Source: 2-02-FULL-49-11 sp040757655
GTDB taxonomy: Bacteria > Patescibacteriota > Patescibacteriia > 2-02-FULL-49-11
Assembly (NCBI GenBank): GCA_040757655.1
Contig: JBFLWV010000009.1
Span: 1 to 11,916 of the forward strand
DNA: 11,916 nucleotides
Reading direction: 5' to 3'
Part shown: positions 6,327 to 11,916 of the stretch, piece after piece
Position numbering within the stretch: position 1 is the stretch's first letter
Layout: each line of letters opens with the position of its first letter
Translations under genes and position numbers: made by a program
The notes under the pieces: generated by a model
Databases searched by the model: none
What the model saw: only the letters and a program-made list of their open reading frames with translations
Told to the model about the DNA's origin: nothing

Positions 6327-7199
6327 ATGCGGTCATTTGAGCACACGTGGAAACGAAGCAAAGACTTATACCGACAAGCCATGATTGAGGGTGCAGAAAA
6401 AAAAGAACCTTTGACGTTTGATAAATTGGAACAATTAAGTCGCGGTGATCAAATCAGGGCTATTGTGCAAATGGTCAGGAATGTTTTGCCTAGCGCCATT
6501 ATTGAGCAGGAACAAGCGAGAATTCGTGATGACCTAAACCGGATTGAGGAAACACTACCAATTAATCCAGACAAGTACGTTTTTGAAGGCGTCAAGACAG
6601 GTGGCTCAAGGTGCTGGCTGTATCATATTAAAAGTAGAGAGCCAGGACATCTCTCATATGCGCTTAAAGTGTATAAAAAGTACTCTCGAGATAACATGCG
6701 TAATGATATCATAACATATGCCAAGGAAGTGAAAAGAGAATTTGAGCAGGTAAAATCGTTTTATGGTGAAGAATTAAAAGATGTGTTTTTGCCTCAGTAC
6801 ATGCTCATGTTACATGATGCTGAAAACAATATGACCTTAGCCATATTGCAGCCGTATGAAGCGAGCGATCTCAAAGATATCTTCTTAGATTTTAGCCAAG
6901 AGCAACTCATGGAACTTTCAAAGAAACAACCTCAATTAGGAATGAAGCTTAATCAATTCATCACCAAGACGTTTCAATATCTTAAAGAACATGGCACTGT
7001 GCTCGACTTAGAAGCGGATAAAAATGTTGTTTTGGCAAGCAACGACGGTAAAGATTACCGATTACTGGTTCTCGATCCTCTGGATATGGAATTAGCTGCT
7101 GACAACTTTAGAGGATCTGCCAAAACCCCACAAAGGCTGAACTGCTTACGCCAAATCCAAGAAGCGTTGAACAGGGGTGGGGACATGCTCGCATCTTAA
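6327..7199 (+). CDS. Unknown protein with a faint protein-kinase-like layout
   Basis: A 290-residue soluble protein without signal peptide or membrane span. I do not recognise a named family. Its order of motifs recalls the protein kinase/aminoglycoside phosphotransferase fold: YALKVYKK (111-118) resembles the beta-3 lysine strand; REFEQVKSFYG (137-147) could give a helix-C glutamate; AILQPYEASDL (172-182) resembles the hinge; and EHGTVLDLEADKNVVL (221-236) followed by RLLVLDPLD (245-253) resembles the catalytic loop and metal-binding Asp. The D227-to-N233 spacing is one longer than usual for the D-x-x-x-x-N loop, and no glycine-rich loop is evident, so it may be a pseudokinase or unrelated. 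The start at 6327 lacks a Shine-Dalgarno site; ATG 6381 (MIEGAEKKEP) is an alternative. Base composition is more AT-rich than the genes to its left. Confidence 0.75.
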   Translation: MRSFEHTWKRSKDLYRQAMIEGAEKKEPLTFDKLEQLSRGDQIRAIVQMVRNVLPSAIIEQEQARIRDDLNRIEETLPINPDKYVFEGVKTGGSRCWLYHIKSREPGHLSYALKVYKKYSRDNMRNDIITYAKEVKREFEQVKSFYGEELKDVFLPQYMLMLHDAENNMTLAILQPYEASDLKDIFLDFSQEQLMELSKKQPQLGMKLNQFITKTFQYLKEHGTVLDLEADKNVVLASNDGKDYRLLVLDPLDMELAADNFRGSAKTPQRLNCLRQIQEALNRGGDMLAS

Positions 7200-7358
7200 A
7201 CACAATCTCATGAGCTCGTACAAGCTACTGAGTGTGTGCCGAAAAATCTCTTCTAGTCCCGAGAGTTCTAGTCGGATGGCGATCCTAGGATTAACCAAAA
7301 AGTCATTACCACGACTACCCGAAGATGGGGTTACGTCGGGCAAGCAAAAAGTTGAAGC
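7200..7358. other. Intergenic stretch between convergent genes
   Basis: Holds no credible gene. TCTAGTC is repeated at about 7252 and 7268. CCCGA (7319-7323) can pair with TCGGG (7336-7340), and on the minus strand a TTTTT run follows some bases later, so a weak terminator for the DUF6580 gene is possible. I see nothing else in it. Confidence 0.3.
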
Positions 7359-7997
7359 CTATCGTATGATCAGGTTCATGTTTTCAGCAACCTCCATTCG
7401 AGAATTCCGCCGTCTTACCCATAACGAGATGCATTCAGCAATCCCAAAAAACAAGCATGCGTAAAACACATCGCCTAACAGGGTATTGCGGAAAAAAGGA
7501 AGTGCCATCCAATAGCTCATCATCAACCCTGTAATGGTTTTTGGGTAAAGCCCTCCCCACGCCCACACTGCCCAGTTGGTGATGAGGAAAAAGAGCATTG
7601 AACTCGTAAGCGATGCGCCGAGCACGTGCGGCCACCAACCTTGCAGTTGGTTTTTTTTGTTTCTGGACCCCCGACCCCGTATCTCGGTACGGGGCAGGTT
7701 CTGGTTGGGGATGACATTGCGGAAACGTCGTAATCGGATACCGATTAATCCTGCTAGAACAAAGCTCCCGTACACCGAAACCATTATTAACGGGTGATAA
7801 AATCCGATCAGCATGTCAGACAACAACATCGCAACAAGCGGCACCCAGAAACTATCACGCCTCCTCAAATACACCGCGCCAAAAAGCGCCAACGCAGCGA
7901 TGGGGGTAAAATTAGGAGCGTGCGGAAGGAGGCGGGCAGATGCGCCGATGAGAATGAGGAGGTAAGGAAAAAAATTTGTTAATTTATTTTTATCCAT
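7359..7997 (-). CDS. DUF6580 integral membrane protein (possible ECF S component)
   Basis: A 212-residue protein with about six hydrophobic spans (roughly 9-24, 30-44, 50-66, 70-89, 124-148 and 155-195). Hallmarks of the DUF6580 family are visible: PNFTPIAALALFGA (28-41), VPLVAMLLSD (52-61) and PFFRNTLLGD (167-176). Size and topology resemble the substrate-binding S components of energy-coupling-factor vitamin transporters; this function is inferred. Next to cobO and a DUF4430 lipoprotein, a corrinoid is the best guess. Residues about 94-119, in the loop between spans 4 and 5, are rich in R, N, K and P and encoded by a palindromic repeat, so they look like an insertion. I chose the ATG at 7997; the in-frame ATG at 8042 would add 15 residues encoded largely by the AATCCCAA repeat. 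No Shine-Dalgarno site is seen at either. Confidence 0.8.
   Translation of the reverse strand: MDKNKLTNFFPYLLILIGASARLLPHAPNFTPIAALALFGAVYLRRRDSFWVPLVAMLLSDMLIGFYHPLIMVSVYGSFVLAGLIGIRLRRFRNVIPNQNLPRTEIRGRGSRNKKNQLQGWWPHVLGASLTSSMLFFLITNWAVWAWGGLYPKTITGLMMSYWMALPFFRNTLLGDVFYACLFFGIAECISLWVRRRNSRMEVAENMNLIIR
7634..7658 (+). terminator. Terminator-like hairpin antisense to the DUF6580 gene
   Basis: On plus, ACCAAC (7634-7639) pairs with GTTGGT (7646-7651) and runs straight into T x 8 (7651-7658). This has the form of a Rho-independent terminator but points against the gene and lies inside it. It could stop antisense transcripts, or be the edge of the inserted repeat. The A x 8 run on the coding strand is also a slippage site. 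Confidence 0.3.
7641..7718. repeat. Palindromic repeat inserted in frame in the DUF6580 gene
   Basis: The core is CCCCGTA-TCTCGG-TACGGGG (7675-7694), a 7-bp stem, with GGACCCCCGA on one side and GGTTGGGGATGAC on the other giving partly complementary outer arms. It encodes about 26 residues that interrupt an otherwise normal DUF6580 alignment between spans 4 and 5. The base style (CCCC/GGGG palindrome) differs from the surrounding gene. Probably a dispersed repeat that entered the gene without breaking the frame. Confidence 0.65.
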
Positions 7998-8020
7998 ATC
8001 AAATGATAAATGCTTTGTAT

Positions 8021-8140
8021 AAATCCCAAATCCCAATTTCAAATTTCCAATAAAATTCCAAGCTTAAAATCTCAAATATTGATTATCGGGGTTTGGGTAT
8101 TGGGATTTTATTTAGATTTTGGGTTTGGAAATTGGGATTT
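8021..8140. repeat. AATCCCAA-type inverted repeat between two genes
   Basis: AAATCCCAATTTC (8028-8040) is the perfect complement of GAAATTGGGATTT (8128-8140). Further degenerate units lie between them, including TTTGGGTATTGGGATTTT near 8092-8109. The element fills most of the gap between the DUF4430 and DUF6580 genes and provides the alternative N-terminal codons of the latter. It may form a long hairpin in the mRNA between the two genes. Confidence 0.65.
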
Positions 8141-8144
8141 CTCA

Positions 8145-8570
8145 CTATAATCCTTCTTTCTCCTCCTCATACTTCCATTCGATCGTATCGCCGGGTTTTA
8201 CTAAATATTTATCCGCGGCCTCTATCCCTGTCGTGCCATTGACATAATAAATCCAATACTTCCCCTTTTCGCCCTTTATACTGCTCACTGATTCTACAAA
8301 TGACCCAATATCATATTTCTTAACCTCAATCGGCACCCCCGCCAACTGAAAAAGATCAAGCACATTCAAGTTTGCTTGATAGGTGAGTGGATATTCATAT
8401 GTTTTATCAGCAGCAGGGGTAATCTTCAACATCACCATCTGCACGGTCGCTTCTTCTGTGACAGGCACCTGTTTTTGAATATCCTTTTGCCACGGTAAAG
8501 AACAGCCTGTCAATAAGAAGGCAACTGATACGAAAATGAAAATATGGAAGGGAAAAATTTTTTTATGCAT
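8145..8570 (-). CDS. DUF4430 lipoprotein, likely corrinoid-binding
   Basis: A 141-residue exported lipoprotein. The signal peptide has a KK start, a hydrophobic core (about 5-20) and a lipobox LLTGC (19-23), so C23 would be lipidated. The mature domain matches DUF4430, the family equivalent to the transcobalamin/intrinsic factor C-terminal domain: NLNVLDLFQLAG (about 68-79), SVSSIKGEKGKYWIYYVNG (94-112) and YLVKPGDTIEWKY (122-134). In animals this domain clamps cobalamin; in bacteria the function of stand-alone copies is largely untested. The location between cobO and a six-span membrane protein supports a role in capturing corrinoid at the cell surface. The start at 8570 has GGTGAG five bases upstream, one of the better ribosome sites in the window. 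Binding to another small ligand cannot be excluded. Confidence 0.85.
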   Translation of the reverse strand: MHKKIFPFHIFIFVSVAFLLTGCSLPWQKDIQKQVPVTEEATVQMVMLKITPAADKTYEYPLTYQANLNVLDLFQLAGVPIEVKKYDIGSFVESVSSIKGEKGKYWIYYVNGTTGIEAADKYLVKPGDTIEWKYEEEKEGL

Positions 8571-8593
8571 ATGAACTCACCATGTTCGTACAT

Positions 8594-8666
8594 CCCAAAT
8601 CCCAAACGTTTCGACATTTGGGTATTGTGTCATTGATTGGTCATTGTGGTTTGCTCATTGGTCATT
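8594..8666. repeat. Repeats in the gap between cobO and the lipoprotein gene
   Basis: CCCAAAT (8594-8600) pairs with ATTTGGG (8616-8622). ATTGGTCATT occurs twice (8636-8645 and 8657-8666), 21 bases apart. The CCCAAATCCCAAA motif is the same type as in the next gap, so a repeat of one family lies on each side of the lipoprotein gene. Confidence 0.55.
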
Positions 8667-8667
8667 A

Positions 8668-9288
8668 TTAATAATCTATCCCAATCTTTGCCAATATCCC
8701 CACATCGAAAGGGTGTTTCACTTTTCTCATTTCAGTGACAAGGTCGGCAACTGCAAGAATCTCCTTCGGCACATGATGCCCGGTGAGCACCACGTGAACG
8801 TCTCTCTTTTTATTCTTCAACACGCTCACTACACTATTCACGGTTAATAATTTCTCCTCTATCGCGCGCAATACCTCATCGAGGATCACCACCTGAAAAC
8901 GTCCTGCCCGCAGCATCTTTTCTGCTTCATGTAATCCCTTCCTTGCGGCTCTTCGATGCTCCTCAAACGGCCTCTTATCACCTCGAATCCTCACAAATCC
9001 CTCGCCCAATGTCTTTATAAATAATTGTCCGCAGGACACCTTCATTTTGGATTTTGGATTTTGGATTTTGGATTTGGAGTATGTTTCTGCAAAAATCCTC
9101 TCCCCGCTCGACCATGTAATCCCTTTTCCTGTTCCCGGCTCGCTTTTAATAAACTGCAAAACCGCCACATCCATCCCCCTGCCCAGCGCACGCATGGCAA
9201 GGCCCAAAGCGGCGGTTGTCTTTCCTTTCCCGTCGCCAAAGTAGACGATTACTATTCCATTACCGTGCTTTCTGAATGAATCAGCCAT
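8668..9288 (-). CDS. cobO: Cob(I)alamin / corrinoid adenosyltransferase (CobO/BtuR type)
   Basis: Cytoplasmic enzyme that transfers the 5'-deoxyadenosyl group of ATP to the cobalt of reduced corrinoids, giving the coenzyme form. 206 residues; E. coli BtuR has about 196. P-loop GDGKGKTT lies at 18-25, VVILDEV at 133-139, LTGHHVP at 168-174, and the C-terminal signature KHPFDVGILAKIGIDY at 191-206. All conserved parts are intact. Residues about 70-88 (KSKIQNPKSK and neighbours) are an insertion encoded by a heptamer tandem repeat. The start is ATG 9288, with AGGA six bases upstream; a TTG at 9306 would overlap the ATPase stop but is less likely. It follows the ATPase gene by 14 bases, so the two are probably cotranscribed. 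Together with the DUF4430 and DUF6580 genes it points to salvage rather than synthesis of B12, since no other cob gene is present here. Confidence 0.93.
   Translation of the reverse strand: MADSFRKHGNGIVIVYFGDGKGKTTAALGLAMRALGRGMDVAVLQFIKSEPGTGKGITWSSGERIFAETYSKSKIQNPKSKMKVSCGQLFIKTLGEGFVRIRGDKRPFEEHRRAARKGLHEAEKMLRAGRFQVVILDEVLRAIEEKLLTVNSVVSVLKNKKRDVHVVLTGHHVPKEILAVADLVTEMRKVKHPFDVGILAKIGIDY
9045..9078. repeat. Heptamer tandem repeat (TTTTGGA x ~5) inside cobO
   Basis: Four full TTTTGGA units and one 6-base unit run head to tail within the cobO coding region. Since 7 is not a multiple of 3, gain or loss of one unit would shift the frame. The encoded peptide (SKIQNPKSK) is not part of the family's conserved sequence. 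Confidence 0.85.
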
Positions 9289-9302
9289 AATATTTCCTCG
9301 CG

Positions 9303-10448
9303 TCAAGGAACCACGATTGCTTCTAGCTTTGCGAAATAATTATCCTGATTGATCGTTTCCAGCATATGCGGCAGGGGAAATGTTTTTCGCGCTTTTTCAT
9401 TGCCCGTTTTTACTTCAAGGCATGTATATCGTTTGTGATAATCCTCAAGCACTATATCCACTTCTTTACCGCCGTATTCGCGATAAAAATATATGGTTTG
9501 CTTGACGTTCAGAACCTTCATGCGTTTCTCAATCTCGGAAATTATGAAATTCTCAAACACGCCTCCCCGATCCGGACGGAGCTCAAGCGGACGAAAATCT
9601 TTAACAAGGATATTGCGTATACCAATATCGTAAAAATACAGTTTCCGATGTTCCGATACCGCTCTGCGCGCATTCGTCTTGAATGAAGGCACCGGAATGA
9701 GCACATAATTTTTTATAAAAATTTCAATGTAGCTTGAGACTGTGGAAACATTTGCTTGCAAACTATTCGCGATCTCCCGCACGGATACTTCGCTGCCCAA
9801 TTGCAGCGCAATCTTTATGAGAATATCTTTGGCAAGTTTGGTATTTTTAAGATGGTAGATGTCTATAATATCTTTGAGCACATACGTATCAAGAAGATTT
9901 TGCAGCGTATCGATTCTCGCGCGCTCCGGACCCTCTTCGGTATATATTTCTGGGTAAGTGCCAAAAATTTGCGCTCGTTCGGCAAATATGCGGAAGAAAG
10001 CTTTTCGCTCGTACATTTTCGGCCGCACATGCTCCGCAATTTCCTGCGCAGACAGCGGTAAACAGAAAATCTGCCTAAATCGTCCCGCAAGAGTATCAAA
10101 ATCCTTGGATGTCTGGCGCAATTCGCTGCTTCCTGTGGCGATGATTTTGACTGCGTACTCATCGTGCAGGATTTTGAGCGCCAAACTCGACTCGGGATAA
10201 TTCTGCACTTCATCAATCAATATCACCTTGTGTTCTTTCGCGATTTTTTTGAGCGTCTGTGCATCCGGCGCGAATTTTTCCCTTTCGGAGAGCAAATCAA
10301 AATTGAACACGGGAAGACTATAAATGCCGGCATACTTCTTTAGCAAGGTGGTTTTCCCGGAACGCCGCGGCCCCCAGACAAAGAGTATTTTGCGGTCTTT
10401 GCCCTTAAGGTAGCTCTCAATGTCAGTTTCAATGATTCTTATTATCAT
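9303..10448 (-). CDS. AAA ATPase with C-terminal DUF4143 domain
   Basis: A 381-residue cytoplasmic ATPase common in archaea and uncultured bacteria; its role is not established. Walker A GPRRSGKTTLLKKY lies at 26-39, Walker B VILIDEVQN at 75-83, the sensor segment IIATGSSELR at 102-111, and LAGRFRQIFCLPLSAQEI (120-137) is diagnostic of the family. A helix-turn-helix-like part (about 220-245, SEVSVREIANSLQ) follows. The C-terminal DUF4143 region contains GGVFENFIISEI, GGKEVDIV and CLEVKTG, a spacing that recalls PD-(D/E)XK nucleases. The start at 10448 is the natural one. This family is patchily distributed and often lies in variable regions. Here it sits between a broken cobO start and an intact cobO, consistent with insertion or replacement. 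The DNA before it contains near-repeats ending TTCATGATAA (about 10466 and 10444). Confidence 0.9.
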   Translation of the reverse strand: MIIRIIETDIESYLKGKDRKILFVWGPRRSGKTTLLKKYAGIYSLPVFNFDLLSEREKFAPDAQTLKKIAKEHKVILIDEVQNYPESSLALKILHDEYAVKIIATGSSELRQTSKDFDTLAGRFRQIFCLPLSAQEIAEHVRPKMYERKAFFRIFAERAQIFGTYPEIYTEEGPERARIDTLQNLLDTYVLKDIIDIYHLKNTKLAKDILIKIALQLGSEVSVREIANSLQANVSTVSSYIEIFIKNYVLIPVPSFKTNARRAVSEHRKLYFYDIGIRNILVKDFRPLELRPDRGGVFENFIISEIEKRMKVLNVKQTIYFYREYGGKEVDIVLEDYHKRYTCLEVKTGNEKARKTFPLPHMLETINQDNYFAKLEAIVVP

Positions 10449-10506
10449 GAAATGAGTATATCACTTTATCATGAATTTGTATACCCATACTATACAATTT
10501 ATAATC

Positions 10507-10584
10507 TGCGAACGTCGTCGTCGTTTCCCCCTTCCCGTCGCCGTAATACACGATGACAAGCCCTTGCGGCGTATTCTTCGTCAT
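10507..10584 (-). pseudogene. Remnant 5' end of a second cobO
   Basis: From ATG 10584 the minus strand encodes a start followed by GLVIVYYGDGKGETTTTFA, matching GIVIVYFGDGKGKTTAALG of the intact cobO at 12 of 19 positions. Homology stops after about 26 codons; the frame continues through unrelated AT-rich sequence to a stop at 10429, overlapping the ATPase start. The P-loop lysine is changed to glutamate (GKGE for GKGK), so even this piece could not bind ATP normally. The DNA is clearly divergent from the intact copy, so it is not a recent tandem duplicate. Best read as the scar of an older cobO. Confidence 0.75.
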
Positions 10585-10603
10585 GGATATGCGCTGATTA
10601 CAA

Positions 10604-10627
10604 CGCGGAGCCATTCCCGACTCCGCG
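10604..10627. terminator. Hairpin after the 391-residue gene
   Basis: CGCGGAG (10604-10610) and CTCCGCG (10621-10627) form a perfect 7-bp GC-rich stem with a 10-base loop, about 33 bases after the minus-strand stop codon. No T-tract follows on either strand, so it is at best a weak terminator. The 211-base gap (10449-10659) otherwise holds only the cobO remnant. Confidence 0.35.
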
Positions 10628-10659
10628 CAACAGTTAAATCGCAAATATCTACCATCTCC

Positions 10660-11835
10660 CTACGCTTCCTCTTCACTATTCGGTTTCTCTAATTCCCATC
10701 CTTTCGTTTCTCGTAAAAATTGTTCATACGTTTGCAGTAGCCTTTTCTCACCAGGTGTTCCTTTCTCTTTAACAATTGTAAAATCAAAATATGCCCCACG
10801 TACCTTCTCTCCATTATCCTCATCACGATACACGTCAAGCTGTCTTTTCATGAATAAATCAACTCTCTCCAGCGTCTTCACGGCTAAGGACTTTACGTCT
10901 TCAGGTAAGGCATATCCATCCCGTTTGAAACTGCTTTTAATCCCTTCCTCACCTTCCTCACTCTCCCTTGCCTTATCAAGTATTTTACGATAACTATCAG
11001 TTACCGTAGTAAAACTTTTTTCAACTCTCTCAACCTCTTGTTCTGCTTTATCACATTCTTCCATAGCACTGTCAACATCCTCAAACATTTTCTTCTCGTG
11101 TAAAATCGCATCAATAGTTTTTTTCTCACGAAAATGACCGAAGAGTCCGTATCCATCTCTTAATTTTTCTAAATCTTCAACAAACTGCTTACCCCATCCT
11201 TTTTTATTGATTGAATAATTACAACGATCAAGCAACTTTAATAATTGTTGATCATTTGTTTCTGTCTTCTTAGTTCTTAATAGTGTCTTAATTTTTTCAG
11301 CAGTATTGTTGAATGCAATCTTCTTCGATGCAGATTCTGCCTCGGCTTTATTCTTTTCATCAGCCCAAGTTTCAAAATTTGCTATCAATTGAGCGATCTC
11401 CGGATCCAATTCTGTCAACTTCTCGTGTTGAGAGTATAGATAATGCTCGGTGATCGCATTATTTTGTTGTGCTTCTTCGACCCCCTCAACCTTGAGTAAA
11501 CCTTCTATCTCATTATTTAACTGTTTAATTATATTTTCAATGTCCGGGATCTTATCAATCAAACTTTGAAGCGCCACTAACTTATCTTTCGGTAACTTAT
11601 TGAACACCTCACTGTTCTGTTTTAGTTTTTCCAATTTCTCCTTTGCCTCTTGTGCTTTCTCAAGTGTCTTTTGTAATTCTGCTTGTTTAACCCGATTGCC
11701 TTCAATATCGCCAACGGCTTTTACTACGGCCGTCTGTTTTACCCGAATCGCTTCTTTTTCAATCTCATGTACGTTCGTTTCTATATCACTCACTGATGTT
11801 ACGCAAAAACCAATAATTTGAGATAATAGTGGCAT
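10660..11835 (-). CDS. Coiled-coil protein of unknown function
   Basis: A 391-residue, highly charged protein that I do not recognise. Residues about 18-80 and 145-185 have heptad-like patterns rich in E, K, Q and L (AELQKTLEKAQEAKEKLEKL at 52-71) and should form coiled coils; another helical, acidic stretch (about 250-300) precedes a more globular C-terminal part with RGAYFDFTIVKEKGTPGEKR. No catalytic motif, P-loop or membrane span is evident. The first 15 residues (MPLLSQIIGFCVTSV) are oddly hydrophobic for such a protein, so the start may be wrong; GTG at residue 15 is an alternative. The gene is visibly more AT-rich than the left half of the window, suggesting separate ancestry. It has no operon partner on its strand here. 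Confidence 0.75.
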   Translation of the reverse strand: MPLLSQIIGFCVTSVSDIETNVHEIEKEAIRVKQTAVVKAVGDIEGNRVKQAELQKTLEKAQEAKEKLEKLKQNSEVFNKLPKDKLVALQSLIDKIPDIENIIKQLNNEIEGLLKVEGVEEAQQNNAITEHYLYSQHEKLTELDPEIAQLIANFETWADEKNKAEAESASKKIAFNNTAEKIKTLLRTKKTETNDQQLLKLLDRCNYSINKKGWGKQFVEDLEKLRDGYGLFGHFREKKTIDAILHEKKMFEDVDSAMEECDKAEQEVERVEKSFTTVTDSYRKILDKARESEEGEEGIKSSFKRDGYALPEDVKSLAVKTLERVDLFMKRQLDVYRDEDNGEKVRGAYFDFTIVKEKGTPGEKRLLQTYEQFLRETKGWELEKPNSEEEA

Positions 11836-11864
11836 ACTACCGTTAAAAACAAAACGTATGCCAC
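11829..11864. repeat. 9-bp inverted repeat spanning two divergent start codons
   Basis: GTGGCATAC (11829-11837) and GTATGCCAC (11856-11864) are perfect complements, 18 bases apart. Each arm contains the start codon of one divergent reading frame (minus ATG at 11835, plus ATG at 11858). It could be an operator dyad, or a short inverted duplication of a start region. Confidence 0.6.
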
Positions 11865-11916
11865 CAAAACAAAAGGAATATACCGCACAACCCGTCGATC
11901 CGCGTCTGCTTGACCT
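11858..11916 (+). CDS. Partial reading frame cut by the window end
   Basis: From ATG 11858 an open frame runs to the window end, encoding MPPKQKEYTAQPVDPRLLD. Only 19 codons are visible. The hydrophilic start with a P-x-x-PR pattern looks like a plausible protein N-terminus, but there is no clear ribosome site and the start codon lies just 22 bases from that of the divergent gene. It may be chance, or a gene continuing to the right. Confidence 0.35.
   Translation, partial: MPPKQKEYTAQPVDPRLLD

Noticed and set aside
6294..6330. Resemblance to a T7 promoter (TAATACG then CACTATAG) followed by AAGCTTGCATGC, as in cloning-vector linkers
   Set aside because: Three bases of the T7 core are missing, the sequence is explained by a symmetric hairpin (6302-6318), and no other vector sequence flanks it. 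Contamination is unlikely but could be checked against raw reads.
7245..7300. Possible tRNA or small RNA gene in the gap after the 290-residue gene
   Set aside because: A GTTCTAGTC segment faintly recalls a T-loop, but no acceptor, D or anticodon stems can be folded around it.
8021..8140. Possible CRISPR array
   Set aside because: Units are degenerate, inverted and unevenly spaced, with no constant repeat and spacer lengths and no cas gene.

Overview
The window reads as a piece of chromosome from an uncultivated bacterium, most likely a Patescibacteria (Candidate Phyla Radiation) member. This is an inference from gene content and style: small genes with weak or absent Shine-Dalgarno sites, a short class I glutamine synthetase, a DUF3048 protein, a compact corrinoid-salvage set, many proteins of unknown function, and gaps full of short palindromic or tandem repeats. 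No rRNA, tRNA, CRISPR array or recognisable transposase is present. No gap without a gene exceeds about 300 bases.

Layout. 1-1430: a plus-strand MFS permease bordered on both sides by palindromic repeat sequence and by two near-identical 20-base direct repeats. 1512-2846: plus-strand glutamine synthetase (glnA), convergent with a minus-strand HtrA-type serine protease (3009-4319); they share a bidirectional hairpin terminator inside a repeat-rich gap. 4349-4930: a small one-membrane-span protein (minus strand) with two related structured elements, one upstream of htrA and one upstream of the small gene. Their 16-bp stems differ by compensatory base changes, the best signal here for an undescribed structured element. 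5015-6091: plus-strand DUF3048 (YerB-like) protein. 6327-7199: plus-strand AT-richer gene of unknown function with a faint kinase-like layout.

7359-10448 (minus strand) runs AAA ATPase with DUF4143, then cobO (corrinoid adenosyltransferase), then a DUF4430 lipoprotein, then a DUF6580 membrane protein. The last three look like a corrinoid uptake and activation set: a surface binding domain related to the C-terminal domain of transcobalamin, a six-span membrane protein resembling an ECF S component, and the enzyme that adenosylates the corrinoid. A broken 5' end of a second, divergent cobO lies upstream of the ATPase, suggesting gene replacement or insertion at this locus.

10660-11835: a minus-strand, AT-rich, coiled-coil protein of unknown function. 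A partial plus-strand reading frame begins only 22 bases away and runs off the window end; both start codons lie in the arms of a perfect 9-bp inverted repeat.

A theme across the window is short repeats entering coding sequence in frame: at the end of the MFS gene, in a loop of the DUF6580 protein, and as a heptamer tandem array inside cobO, where slippage could switch the gene off and on.
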